47,140 nucleotides of DNA from an uncultured Bacilli bacterium (GTDB taxonomy: Bacteria; Bacillota_I; Bacilli_A; RF39; UBA660): assembly GCA_947625575.1 (NCBI GenBank), contig CANQOV010000005.1, forward strand, positions 1 through 47,140. The letters are read 5' to 3'. Within the stretch, counting starts at the first letter, position 1. Each line of letters opens with the position of its first letter. Positions 33,156-40,518 of this stretch are shown here, piece by piece. The notes beneath the pieces are model-generated. The model was not told where the DNA came from, searched no databases, and was given only the letters and a program-made list of their open reading frames with translations. Position numbers and translations under genes: made by a program.

Positions 33156-33452
33156 TTAATTTTGATAATAATCTTTTACTGTTCCACTTAAATTATTAAA
33201 TATAATCATTATTTCAGTTTCCCATCTTGAATTACTGGGAATAAAGTATCGGTTTAATATATCAGCAAGTTCCTCCCATCTTAAATAAGTAATTTCAGGA
33301 TCAGAATAACTATAATTTTTCTTAACTTTTTCTATTTGGTTTATTATCATATCTGCTCGTTCTTTTTTTAAATTACTATGCGAACTTATTACTTCTATTA
33401 TTTTGTCTGCAATTTCAATTAAATTTCTTGGTTTATAATCTTTATTTTCCAT
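33156..33452 (-). CDS. Hypothetical phage protein
   Basis: 98 aa from the preferred start MENKDYKPRN. Helical, with YLRWEELADILNRYFIPSNS. It overlaps the upstream gene slightly. Not recognised. Confidence 0.55.
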   Translation of the reverse strand: MENKDYKPRNLIEIADKIIEVISSHSNLKKERADMIINQIEKVKKNYSYSDPEITYLRWEELADILNRYFIPSNSRWETEIMIIFNNLSGTVKDYYQN

Positions 33453-33654
33453 TTTTACCACTTTCCCAAAATATAAACTTTGTATATCTTTTCAAATAAT
33501 GTATTTCTACTTGTATTACTCTATTGTCTACCATTTCAAAAGCTGTATGTTCTATCTTTCCATAATAGAAAGTATCGTCTAAACTCATTTCCAGAAAATC
33601 TATTATGCTACCTAAACATCGATATGATAAATCTGTTTTATTTACTATTAACAT
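33442..33654 (-). CDS. Hypothetical phage protein
   Basis: 70 aa, beta-rich (FYYGKIEHTAFEMVDNRVIQ). AAAGAGGTAAAA precedes the start. Overlaps both neighbours. Not recognised. Confidence 0.55.
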   Translation of the reverse strand: MLIVNKTDLSYRCLGSIIDFLEMSLDDTFYYGKIEHTAFEMVDNRVIQVEIHYLKRYTKFIFWESGKNGK

Positions 33655-34129
33655 TTTTACCTCTTTCTAATATTTTATTTTTAAAATATTTTAACCAACA
33701 TTTTTTATAATCATCTATGCAATTATCACAATCACATATATCTTCAACATTATCGTCATTAATTTCAGATAAAGGACAATATCCTGAAAAACAATCATGA
33801 TTTAATATTTCATCAATAACCTTGTTTTTTTCTGCTAATTTCATTTCTAAAATATTAATTTGTGTATAATCTTGTTTTTGAATTTTTAATTCATCAAATG
33901 CTTCACTCATAATGTTTAGCTGTTCTTCTTTTTCTTCTAATTGTTCTCTTAACATTTTATTTTCTTTAAATAATTCATCAAATGTAGGTACTTTTTTAAA
34001 TTGTCTTATGCTATCCATTAAATCATCTAAATCAATACTTCCAAAAGTGGTAATAGGAATTGGAAGTTCTATTTTAGGCAATTCGTTTCTTAAATAATCT
34101 TCTAAATTATCTATTTCTTCTTTATTCAT
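33638..34129 (-). CDS. Coiled-coil phage protein with Cys-rich C-terminus
   Basis: 163 aa. A coiled coil (about 45-110, FKENKMLREQLEEKEEQLNI) is followed by a Cys cluster (HDCFSGYCPLSEIN and DICDCDNCIDDYKKC) that could bind zinc. The start at 34129 has GGGGAGTGAT upstream. Function unknown. Confidence 0.65.
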   Translation of the reverse strand: MNKEEIDNLEDYLRNELPKIELPIPITTFGSIDLDDLMDSIRQFKKVPTFDELFKENKMLREQLEEKEEQLNIMSEAFDELKIQKQDYTQINILEMKLAEKNKVIDEILNHDCFSGYCPLSEINDDNVEDICDCDNCIDDYKKCWLKYFKNKILERGKNVNSK

Positions 34130-34238
34130 TTTTATCACTCCCCAATGCTAGAAATGATAAAATAACTATTAAAGCAGGTTCAAAGCCAAATAAACCATAC
34201 AATAATACAAAGCAAACAAACAATATAATTTTACCCAT
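34122..34238 (-). CDS. 38-aa membrane miniprotein
   Basis: MGKIILFVCFVLLYGLFGFE then PALIVILSFLALGSDKNE: two short hydrophobic segments. GGAGTTAAGAAATA precedes the ATG. It overlaps the genes on both sides by a few bases. Not on the ORF track. Confidence 0.6.
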   Translation of the reverse strand: MGKIILFVCFVLLYGLFGFEPALIVILSFLALGSDKNE

Positions 34239-34615
34239 TATTTCTTAACTCCTTTCAATTCTTGTAATTTATCTAAACAATATTTATATGTTAATATTTG
34301 AACTCTGTAATTTTCGTAGCTTTCTTTGTTTCTATTTAAATAATTTATAGTTTTTTCAAGCCACTTTTCAAATTCAGTTAAAATATTATTTTGTTGTTTT
34401 AATTCTTTAATTTCTTCTCTAACATCTTTATATGTTTTTTGATATTCTTTTCTTTGTTTCTCTAATTTATCTTTTAATTTCATGTTTTCAACAAATAATC
34501 CTTTATTTTCTTGTTGTAATTGTTCAATTTGCTTTATAATAAATAAGCAATATACAGGGTTTATATCAGAATTACCTAATATTCTTTTTATTTTTTTTAA
34601 TTTTTCTTCACTCAT
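34238..34615 (-). CDS. Coiled-coil phage protein
   Basis: 125 aa, with a long coiled coil (IIKQIEQLQQENKGLFVENM to NNILTEFEKW). The start at 34615 overlaps the stop of the upstream miniprotein (ATGAGTGA). Shares a coiled-coil style with the 33638 and 35874 genes. Function unknown. Confidence 0.6.
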   Translation of the reverse strand: MSEEKLKKIKRILGNSDINPVYCLFIIKQIEQLQQENKGLFVENMKLKDKLEKQRKEYQKTYKDVREEIKELKQQNNILTEFEKWLEKTINYLNRNKESYENYRVQILTYKYCLDKLQELKGVKK

Positions 34616-34775
34616 CTTTACCACCTTTATTAAAAATTTTATTTAAAATATTTGAAAATGTATTTTGTATTGTATTATTTAATAACAAATCATCGATAAT
34701 AATCAAAAACTCTGTTGCAGCAAACATCAATGTAATATATAAAATTATCAATAATATAAATGTTAAAATATCCAT
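34608..34775 (-). CDS. 55-aa membrane miniprotein
   Basis: MDILTFILLIILYITLMFAA then TEFLIIIDDLLL: one or two membrane segments. The start directly follows the stop of the gene upstream (TAAATG), with GGTGATAA as possible SD. Not on the ORF track. Confidence 0.6.
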   Translation of the reverse strand: MDILTFILLIILYITLMFAATEFLIIIDDLLLNNTIQNTFSNILNKIFNKGGKDE

Positions 34776-34937
34776 TTATTTATCACCTTTATTAGCAAAA
34801 TCTATAATTTGTTTTATGTCGCTTGTTAATAACATATATAAATCAATAACTTCATTAAAAGGCATATTGTATTTAATAAAATTATGTAAATCTTTTCCTT
34901 TAGTTTCTTCGCTAACTTCAAATTTTAAATCTTCCAT
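34776..34937 (-). CDS. 53-aa hypothetical phage protein
   Basis: MEDLKFEVSEETKGKDLHNF then IKYNMPFNEVIDLYMLLTSD. TTGGAGGAAAAATAAA gives a strong ribosome-binding site. Soluble, helical. Not on the ORF track. Function unknown. Confidence 0.65.
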   Translation of the reverse strand: MEDLKFEVSEETKGKDLHNFIKYNMPFNEVIDLYMLLTSDIKQIIDFANKGDK

Positions 34938-34958
34938 TTTATTTTTCCTCCAACTTTT

Positions 34959-35356
34959 CTATTTGATAATAAATTCATTGCCATTTAGGTTAGTTTTAAG
35001 ATATAGATTTTTCTTTTTGATTTCGTTTTTTATAAATTCATAAACAACATTTTCTACTTCGTCCCAACCATATCCAAAATTTCCTCTTTTTATAGTAATT
35101 CTTCCATCTTTTTTATTTATATAAAGATTTATATTTGTTTGTGGTATTCTATATTGATAACCAAACCTATATATATAATTTTTTTCATCTTCTTCATCTT
35201 GTTTAGGCAATAAATCAATATTTTTAATTTTTAAATATTCTACTTGTTCATCATTTGTTTCATATAAAGCATTTATAATAAGACATTTTCTAGCCCACTT
35301 TTTTGGCTACCAGTTGCACACGCATATTCTAATCCATCCCATAAACTACTTTTCAT
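34959..35356 (-). pseudogene. Phage gene split by a frameshift in an A6 run
   Basis: From ATG 35356 the frame reads MKSSLWDGLEYACATGSQKS and stops 27 codons in. A -1 shift at CAAAAAAG gives KKWARKCLIINALYETNDEQ and continues without stop into the listed ORF (its first codon at 35210 is a TTG, not a real start), ending LKTNLNGNEFIIK. The two frames together make a protein of about 130 aa. Either an indel broke the gene, or the A-run is a slippage site. The start overlaps the stop of the 35346 gene. Confidence 0.65.
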
Positions 35357-35744
35357 TTTTATCTAACCTTTCTTTTAAGTATTTTTGATTTTTAATAAGT
35401 TGGTTAATGGTTTCTCCTAATGTTTTAAAATTGCTATCTAATAATCTTCTATCTTCTTGTGTCATACCATTTTGTCTATTCATAAAATGATGTTCTTCAG
35501 TATCATTTAAAGTATAAATATCTTCCCACTCATCATTTTCTTTTGGTAGGATTTCAACTGTACAATTTAAATCATTTCTTACCATTACATAACATAATAA
35601 ATTTTCTTGATTTTTAATATCAAAATATGTTTCATAATTTTTATCATATTCATATGTTCTATCTTGAAGTTTTATTTTTTTTGGTGCTTTTCTATCTTTA
35701 ATAAGCCCCATTAATTCATATATTGTTATTTCTTTATTTTTCAT
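35346..35744 (-). CDS. Hypothetical phage protein
   Basis: 132 aa from the ATG at 35744 (MKNKEITIYELMGLIKDRKA), with GGAGAGTG upstream. The N-terminal part resembles the common small phage proteins that begin with ITIYELLGLIKDGKAPKKIK-like sequence. The C-terminus is a predicted coiled coil. Function unknown. Confidence 0.7.
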   Translation of the reverse strand: MKNKEITIYELMGLIKDRKAPKKIKLQDRTYEYDKNYETYFDIKNQENLLCYVMVRNDLNCTVEILPKENDEWEDIYTLNDTEEHHFMNRQNGMTQEDRRLLDSNFKTLGETINQLIKNQKYLKERLDKNEK

Positions 35745-35759
35745 ATTTTCACTCTCCAA

Positions 35760-35873
35760 TAAACTAAAATTTAAAAAAGTAGCAAGAAACTATCAAAACT
35801 TGCTTTGTATTTGTAAAGATGACGAAAGGAAGGGATAACACTTCTTTTGATAGTTTTTTCATTTATGATGTAC
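35760..35873 (-). other. Structured intergenic region, possible attenuator or small RNA
   Basis: A 12-bp inverted repeat (AAACTATCAAAA at 35787 and TTTTGATAGTTT at 35845) spans the gap. On the minus strand the downstream copy is also the loop of a hairpin GCAAG...CTTGC that is followed by TACTTTTTT. The two pairings compete, as in attenuators. Confidence 0.45.
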
Positions 35874-36359
35874 CTAATTATTAATTTTAGTTTTGTGATA
35901 ATTTTCATTATTTTCACAATTTGCAAATCTTTTAATATTTAATTTATTATTTATTTTTTTTAATTGTTGATCTTTAGAATTGATAATTTCATTTAAATCA
36001 TTTATTTTATTATTTAATAGATTTATTTGTTTTATGAGACCGCCTTTTGCACCATTAGATTTTTTAAGTTTTGTTTGTAATTTATTTGTTCTATTTTTAA
36101 AATAATCATGCATTTGTCGATAATCATCTTTTAGTTTCGTATAGTCTGTTTCTTGAATTTTTTCATATATTTTAAAAGATTCTATTTTATTTTTAAGTTT
36201 TTCATTTTCTTTATTCAAACTCTCTATTTCTGTTTTGTATTTACGTTTTTGTTGGGACATATATGCTGTCATTTTTTCAATTTCTCTTTCGTTTTTTTCA
36301 AAATCTTTTCTATAATTATGAAAAGTCACTTTAAAGCAATCTATCATTTTTTGAATCAT
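35874..36359 (-). CDS. Long coiled-coil phage protein
   Basis: 161 aa, nearly all coiled coil (KTEIESLNKENEKLKNKIES, QINLLNNKINDLNEIINSKD). The start at 36359 is favoured by AGGAGATGAT upstream. It overlaps the 36331 gene. Function unknown. Confidence 0.6.
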   Translation of the reverse strand: MIQKMIDCFKVTFHNYRKDFEKNEREIEKMTAYMSQQKRKYKTEIESLNKENEKLKNKIESFKIYEKIQETDYTKLKDDYRQMHDYFKNRTNKLQTKLKKSNGAKGGLIKQINLLNNKINDLNEIINSKDQQLKKINNKLNIKRFANCENNENYHKTKINN

Positions 36360-36564
36360 TTTTATCATCTCCTATCAAACTTAATAAAATTTCTAAAGCT
36401 ATAGACTGCTCATATGACAAATCACGCAAGTCAACAATGTTTAAAAGTCTAAATAAAACTTCATCTATTGTTTTATATTTTGCATTTTTTAAATGTTCAT
36501 CAATATATTCTTTTTTATCAATTAAAATTTTTCTTATAATTTCTAATCTTTCTCTTGAAATCAT
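36331..36564 (-). CDS. Hypothetical helical phage protein
   Basis: 77 aa from ATG 36564 (MISRERLEIIRKILIDKKEY), with AAGGAGTTG upstream. All-helical. It follows the helicase gene by 5 bp and may be a helicase partner, but this is only positional. Confidence 0.6.
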   Translation of the reverse strand: MISRERLEIIRKILIDKKEYIDEHLKNAKYKTIDEVLFRLLNIVDLRDLSYEQSIALEILLSLIGDDKNDSKNDRLL

Positions 36565-36569
36565 ATTTT

Positions 36570-37775
36570 TCAACTCCTTCTTTCTCCGAAAACTTGTGTA
36601 TTTTTAAAATAATTAAATAATATTTTCCCTCTTTTACCATTTCTGTTTTTTCCTATTGCAACAGTAATAATTGAGTGATTTTCATCTACTTTAGAATTTA
36701 AATCTTCATATAATAAGATTACTGTAGATGATGATTGTTCGAGTTCTCCACTACCTTTTAAATCACTAATCGTAGGATTCTTCATATTAGTTTCTCTATT
36801 AAGTTGTGAAGCAAGAAAAATTGTACAATCATAATCAAGTGTTAATTTTCTTAATTCTTTCATCACAAAAGTTAATCTTTCATATTCGTTTTCCTTTGAT
36901 TCAGTAAAAATTAACCCTACATAATCTATAAATACAATAACGTGTTTGTCTCTACTTTCATTTATAATTTTGTTCCTAATTGAACTAATTGTTTGTGTCC
37001 CAGTAAAAACTTTAAATTTTTTTTCTGCAATAGCATTACATGAAGCCAAGATTTTTGTTTTTCTTTCTAAATCATCTGTCATAAAATCTTGCATAGCTAC
37101 ATATGAATTTATTGAGACTAATCTTGAATAAACTTGTTTATCTGTCATTTCCATGTTAAAAAATAAACAATTAAATTTTGAAGATAAGTCTTCTAATAGA
37201 TTTAACAGAAAACCAGTCTTACCAACACCCGGTCTTGCTGCAATAGTGACTAAATCATGTTCTTGTACATTTGCGTATCTTGAAAGAATCTGAAATTTTA
37301 AATTTATTTGCTTGTTTTTACTCGTTATCAAATTATATATTTCATCTGCGTTTAATGAATCTTCTTTGATAACTAAACTTAAGTTATTTAGATAAATAAT
37401 TTTATTTATCATTGTGTCTTGATCAATTTCTTTTTTTAAATAACTTGTAATTACTTTATTAATTTCATTATTTATATATTTTTTATGCAATTGTTCTTGC
37501 AATTTGATAAATGTTTCTGTTGTTGGTGGAATAACATCAGAAACATATTCTGTTAATGTTTCTATAATTAATTTGCAATCTTTATCTTCTTTTAACTGAC
37601 TAGAAATTAAAGCAAAATTGAAAGTTCCTGTTTCAGCAAAAAGTTTTTTTAAAGATGTAAGAATTTTTTTGTCAATTGGAATAATAAAATGTTTTTCTTC
37701 AACAATTAAATTTTTGATAAGTTCAGGTTTTAGACATAAACTACCTAGAATTTCTTTTTCTAAATCAACGTTCAT
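36570..37775 (-). CDS. dnaB: Replicative DNA helicase, DnaB family
   Basis: 401 aa. The N-terminal helical domain starts DLEKEILGSLCLKPELIKNL. The RecA-like C-terminal domain has Walker A ARPGVGKTGF, FFNMEMTDKQVYSRL, Walker B HVIVFIDYVGLI and the LTLDYDCTIFLASQLNRETN segment. It unwinds DNA at the phage replication fork. Its ATG overlaps the stop of the DnaD-like gene. Confidence 0.93.
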   Translation of the reverse strand: MNVDLEKEILGSLCLKPELIKNLIVEEKHFIIPIDKKILTSLKKLFAETGTFNFALISSQLKEDKDCKLIIETLTEYVSDVIPPTTETFIKLQEQLHKKYINNEINKVITSYLKKEIDQDTMINKIIYLNNLSLVIKEDSLNADEIYNLITSKNKQINLKFQILSRYANVQEHDLVTIAARPGVGKTGFLLNLLEDLSSKFNCLFFNMEMTDKQVYSRLVSINSYVAMQDFMTDDLERKTKILASCNAIAEKKFKVFTGTQTISSIRNKIINESRDKHVIVFIDYVGLIFTESKENEYERLTFVMKELRKLTLDYDCTIFLASQLNRETNMKNPTISDLKGSGELEQSSSTVILLYEDLNSKVDENHSIITVAIGKNRNGKRGKILFNYFKNTQVFGERRS

Positions 37776-38515
37776 GTCAAAAAGTCCAATTCATCATCAT
37801 TGTTTTGTTTTTTTGAATTAAATTTTTTGATATACTCATCTACTTCTTCAATTGTTTTTAAGTTTTCTTTTTTCCAATTATTTAAAATTTTATTTATATA
37901 AACTAAAGAATAGGCTTTCCTCGACACTGCTTCGCTCAATGCCTTTTCTACAAACTCTAAAGAATACTCGCTTACCATCTTCGCTATGGTCTCATATTCT
38001 AGAGGAGAAATTGTTCTTCCAAATTTTTCTTCAAATTTACTATATATATTATTACTATTATTATTTATATTATTATTAGTAGTATTATATTTATTATTAT
38101 TAAAATAAATTAAATTAAAAGAGGTATCTATACCGTATATATACCGTATCATATCGTTAATTTTTTTACGTAAAATTTCGCTTTTTACATCTTCAAAATT
38201 TTTTATGATATAGGTTTTTATTGTTTCAGATCGTGTCCAATTATATTTATACCAATTCAATATAAGAATTTCAGTGGTTGTATCATCATATTCAGCAAAA
38301 TTTAATTGCCTCATACGATTAAGTAATTTATCTATTGTATCTAAATTATAGCCTGTTTCATAAGACATAAGTCTTTTAGAAACTTTATAACATCCTAATT
38401 GATTAGTATGTGGATTTGTTAATAAATAGAGCATAAAGTATTTGTCTTCAGGGGTTGCGTTTGACTGAACTTTGTCATCTTCCCAAAAGTCAGTACGCAC
38501 ATAACGATGAGTCAT
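37772..38515 (-). CDS. Phage replication protein, DnaD-like
   Basis: 247 aa. The N-terminal winged-helix part has TDFWEDDKVQSNATPEDKYF and LLTNPHTNQLGCYKVS. An Asn-rich linker (NTTNNNINNNSNN, from an AT microsatellite) leads to a DnaD-type domain EKFGRTISPLEYETIAKMVS. It probably loads the helicase encoded next. No separate DnaC-type loader gene was seen. Confidence 0.85.
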   Translation of the reverse strand: MTHRYVRTDFWEDDKVQSNATPEDKYFMLYLLTNPHTNQLGCYKVSKRLMSYETGYNLDTIDKLLNRMRQLNFAEYDDTTTEILILNWYKYNWTRSETIKTYIIKNFEDVKSEILRKKINDMIRYIYGIDTSFNLIYFNNNKYNTTNNNINNNSNNIYSKFEEKFGRTISPLEYETIAKMVSEYSLEFVEKALSEAVSRKAYSLVYINKILNNWKKENLKTIEEVDEYIKKFNSKKQNNDDELDFLT

Positions 38516-38518
38516 AAT

Positions 38519-38782
38519 TTATTCTCCAATACTTTTATAAAATTTTGATAAAATAGTATCTTCAAAATACTTTCTGCACTCAAGATTTAATGGATGACAT
38601 GTATCTGTAAATTTACCTTCCTTATTTTTAATTGTTGGAAATTGTAAAAATACTCTTTCCTTTCCTTTAACTATTTTTAAATTTTTAATTACAAAACAAT
38701 TATTTAATGTTATATTGGCGATTGCTAACAAATTACTTTTTTCTTCAATTTTTTTTAATTTTACATCCGTTATTTCAAACAT
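38519..38782 (-). CDS. spoVG: SpoVG-family protein
   Basis: 87 aa: FEITDVKLKKIEEKSNLLAI, ITLNNCFVIKNLKIVKGKER, VFLQFPTIKNKEGKFTDTCH then PLNLECRKYFEDTIL. It follows the SpoVG fold order closely, including the HP(I/L)N segment. SpoVG proteins bind nucleic acid and in hosts affect septation and sporulation timing. Phage copies are known. It sits 4 bp from the DnaD-like gene in the replication module. Confidence 0.9.
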   Translation of the reverse strand: MFEITDVKLKKIEEKSNLLAIANITLNNCFVIKNLKIVKGKERVFLQFPTIKNKEGKFTDTCHPLNLECRKYFEDTILSKFYKSIGE

Positions 38783-38784
38783 AT

Positions 38785-38979
38785 TTATTTTTCCCTTTCA
38801 CTAATTTTTGACAATTCTTTTATTTCTTGATATACTATAGATGAATTTTTTATTAAATTCTGGATTTGATGTGCCTACATATCAAACCCATATTTTTTTG
38901 TAATAATAATTTCACATGATTTACGATTTTTAATTGTGTTTGATTCGTAAGTCTTTTTATTTGTCTTTAAGATATTCAT
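38785..38979 (-). pseudogene. Small gene interrupted by an in-frame TAG
   Basis: From ATG 38979 (GGAGGTG nine bases upstream) the frame reads MNILKTNKKTYESNTIKNRK to KKYGFDM, then TAG, and then continues open as AHQIQNLIKNSSIVYQEIKE to a TAA at 38785. The second half has no start or SD of its own. The whole would be 64 aa. Probably a nonsense mutation, since other genes here use TAG as a true stop. Confidence 0.6.
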
Positions 38980-39160
38980 AACTAGCACCTCCTATCAAAA
39001 ATGCTAATATAAATGTTATTAATCCATACCATGTGAAACTATATATTTTCCCAGTTATAAAACTATAAAGTGTTAAATAGTAAGTATCATGCAATATTAC
39101 TAATAAACTACTTATCAGCATTATCAGTACTATTAAATTTTTCCATTTTATCCTTTTCAT
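38957..39160 (-). CDS. Two-helix membrane protein
   Basis: 67 aa from ATG 39160 (MKRIKWKNLIVLIMLISSLL). Two membrane helices (about 10-27 and 41-60). AAGGAG precedes this start. Early phage gene, function unknown. Confidence 0.65.
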   Translation of the reverse strand: MKRIKWKNLIVLIMLISSLLVILHDTYYLTLYSFITGKIYSFTWYGLITFILAFLIGGASYEYLKDK

Positions 39161-39204
39161 ATTAAGCTCCTTAACATACATAATTTTTTATCTTTTTATT
39201 TTCC

Positions 39205-39396
39205 TTATATAAATTTATAATTTTTATTCTTTTTAACTTCTTTCCACTCTTTTTCAGTGAAAAAACAATCACTTATATCTATGCCTTTTGATTGAAGTTC
39301 TTTGGCAATTTCGTTTGCCACATTATATATACTTTGTAAAGTCTCTTTAGTCGCTTCACTTCGATGAACAATAATATTTTCTTTTTTTTCTTTCAT
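39205..39396 (-). CDS. Hypothetical early phage protein
   Basis: 63 aa, IVHRSEATKETLQSIYNVAN then EIAKELQSKGIDISDCFF. TAGGAGGTC precedes the ATG. It is the second gene after Cro, where small regulators or excision factors often lie. No family recognised, so a role as recombination directionality factor is only a possibility. Confidence 0.6.
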   Translation of the reverse strand: MKEKKENIIVHRSEATKETLQSIYNVANEIAKELQSKGIDISDCFFTEKEWKEVKKNKNYKFI

Positions 39397-39470
39397 TAAC
39401 TAGACCTCCTATAAAATTTTATGTTTTCTTTTGTCGTGGTATTTTTAGTTTTTATTTTAATACTATATTT

Positions 39471-39713
39471 TTATTGCGATTTCTCGTGAATATATTCGCA
39501 TATATTTTTAAAAAAAATATCTGGGTCAACATTATACTTTTCTAAAATTTCAAATAATTTTCCTAGTTTTAAATATTCTGTATGATTTTCATAAGTCGAC
39601 AATGTATTCATGTGAATATTCATTAATTCTGATGCTTGTTCTAAAGTTAATCCTTGTCTTTTTCTAATGCTTGATAACTCATTTCCAAATTGCTGTAAAA
39701 ATTTTTCGTTCAT
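39471..39713 (-). CDS. Cro-like XRE regulator
   Basis: 80 aa helix-turn-helix protein: LSSIRKRQGLTLEQASELMN then IHMNTLSTYENH. It is first in the early minus-strand operon and diverges from the CI-like gene. An operator copy is embedded in its last codons (ICEYIHEKSQ). AGGAGGTAGAAA precedes the ATG. Confidence 0.85.
   Translation of the reverse strand: MNEKFLQQFGNELSSIRKRQGLTLEQASELMNIHMNTLSTYENHTEYLKLGKLFEILEKYNVDPDIFFKNICEYIHEKSQ
39485..39504. promoter_or_regulatory. Distal operator inside the cro gene
   Basis: CGTGAATATATTCGCATATA is the exact 20-bp reverse complement of the site at 39736-39755 in the early promoter. The two sites lie about 250 bp apart, so a bound repressor could bridge them. 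Confidence 0.65.
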
Positions 39714-39733
39714 TTTCTACCTCCTATGTTTTA

Positions 39734-39762
39734 AGTATATGCGAATATATTCACGTTGTCAA
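39734..39762 (-). promoter_or_regulatory. Early (cro) promoter with operator O1
   Basis: TTGACA, 17-bp spacer, TATACT on the minus strand. The spacer is filled by GTGAATATATTCGC, so a repressor bound there would block RNA polymerase. Confidence 0.85.
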
Positions 39763-39770
39763 TAGTTTTT

Positions 39771-39831
39771 GTGAATTTTTTCGCTTTTTTTGTGAATTTT
39801 CATTGCAATTTTATTTTTTTAAATATATAAT
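39771..39831 (+). promoter_or_regulatory. CI promoter with operators O2 and O3
   Basis: TTGCAA, 17-bp spacer, TATAAT (39803-39831) drives the CI gene. Upstream are GTGAATTTTTTCGC (39771) and GTGAATTTTCATTGC (39792), variants of O1. The latter touches the -35 region. Confidence 0.75.
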
Positions 39832-39852
39832 GTTGATGAAAGGAGGATTTTA

Positions 39853-40500
39853 ATGGAAAATAATTTCTCAAAAAATTTAAAATTTTTGAGAGAATATCGT
39901 AAATTGTCACAACAAGAAATTGCTAATAAAGTTGGTGTTGATAGGTCAACGATTGGTTATTGGGAAACTGGAAAAGCAGACCCAACAATGTTAAATGTTT
40001 GTAAATTAGCAGATGCTTTAAACATTGATTTAATCACATTAATTGGAAGCGATTTAAAATTTGATAATAGCGAAATAATTGATATAGATACTGATATCAT
40101 AAAAATACCTGTTTACGGCACAATAAAAGCAGGCATACCTATTGAAAGTCAAAATGATATTATTGATTATGTAGAAATACCTAAAGATTGGACAAAAGGC
40201 GGAAAAAGGTTTTTTGCTCTAAAAGTTAGTGGAGATAGTATGTTCCCTAAATATAATGATGAAGATATCGTAATTTTTGAACAAAACAATGATAAAGAAT
40301 TATATAATAATAAAGATTGTGCTGTTATGATAAACGGCACGGAAAGTACATTTAAAAAAGTTTTAATAAATGATCAAGGGATTGTACTGCAGCCATACAA
40401 TTTAGGAGCATATGACATGATGATGTTTAGCAAAGAGCAAGTAGAAAGTCTTCCGATAAGGGTTGTTGGTATTGCTGTCGAAAAAAGAACAAAATTGTAA
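39853..40500 (+). CDS. CI-type repressor with LexA/S24 peptidase domain
   Basis: 215 aa. N-terminal XRE helix-turn-helix (LSQQEIANKVGVDRSTIGYW). The C-terminal S24 peptidase has a cleavage-site-like TIKAGIP, catalytic Ser in KVSGDSMFP and Lys in ESTFKKVL. It maintains lysogeny and should self-cleave with RecA after DNA damage. GAAAGGAGGA precedes the ATG. First gene of the lysogeny operon, ahead of the TM2-exonuclease gene and probably the recombinase. Confidence 0.93.
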   Translation: MENNFSKNLKFLREYRKLSQQEIANKVGVDRSTIGYWETGKADPTMLNVCKLADALNIDLITLIGSDLKFDNSEIIDIDTDIIKIPVYGTIKAGIPIESQNDIIDYVEIPKDWTKGGKRFFALKVSGDSMFPKYNDEDIVIFEQNNDKELYNNKDCAVMINGTESTFKKVLINDQGIVLQPYNLGAYDMMMFSKEQVESLPIRVVGIAVEKRTKL

Positions 40501-40518
40501 TATAGGAGGTAATAAAAA

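Noticed and set aside
38035-38115. ATT/ATA microsatellite as a repeat element
   Set aside because: It encodes the Asn-rich linker of the DnaD-like protein in frame. Low complexity explains it.
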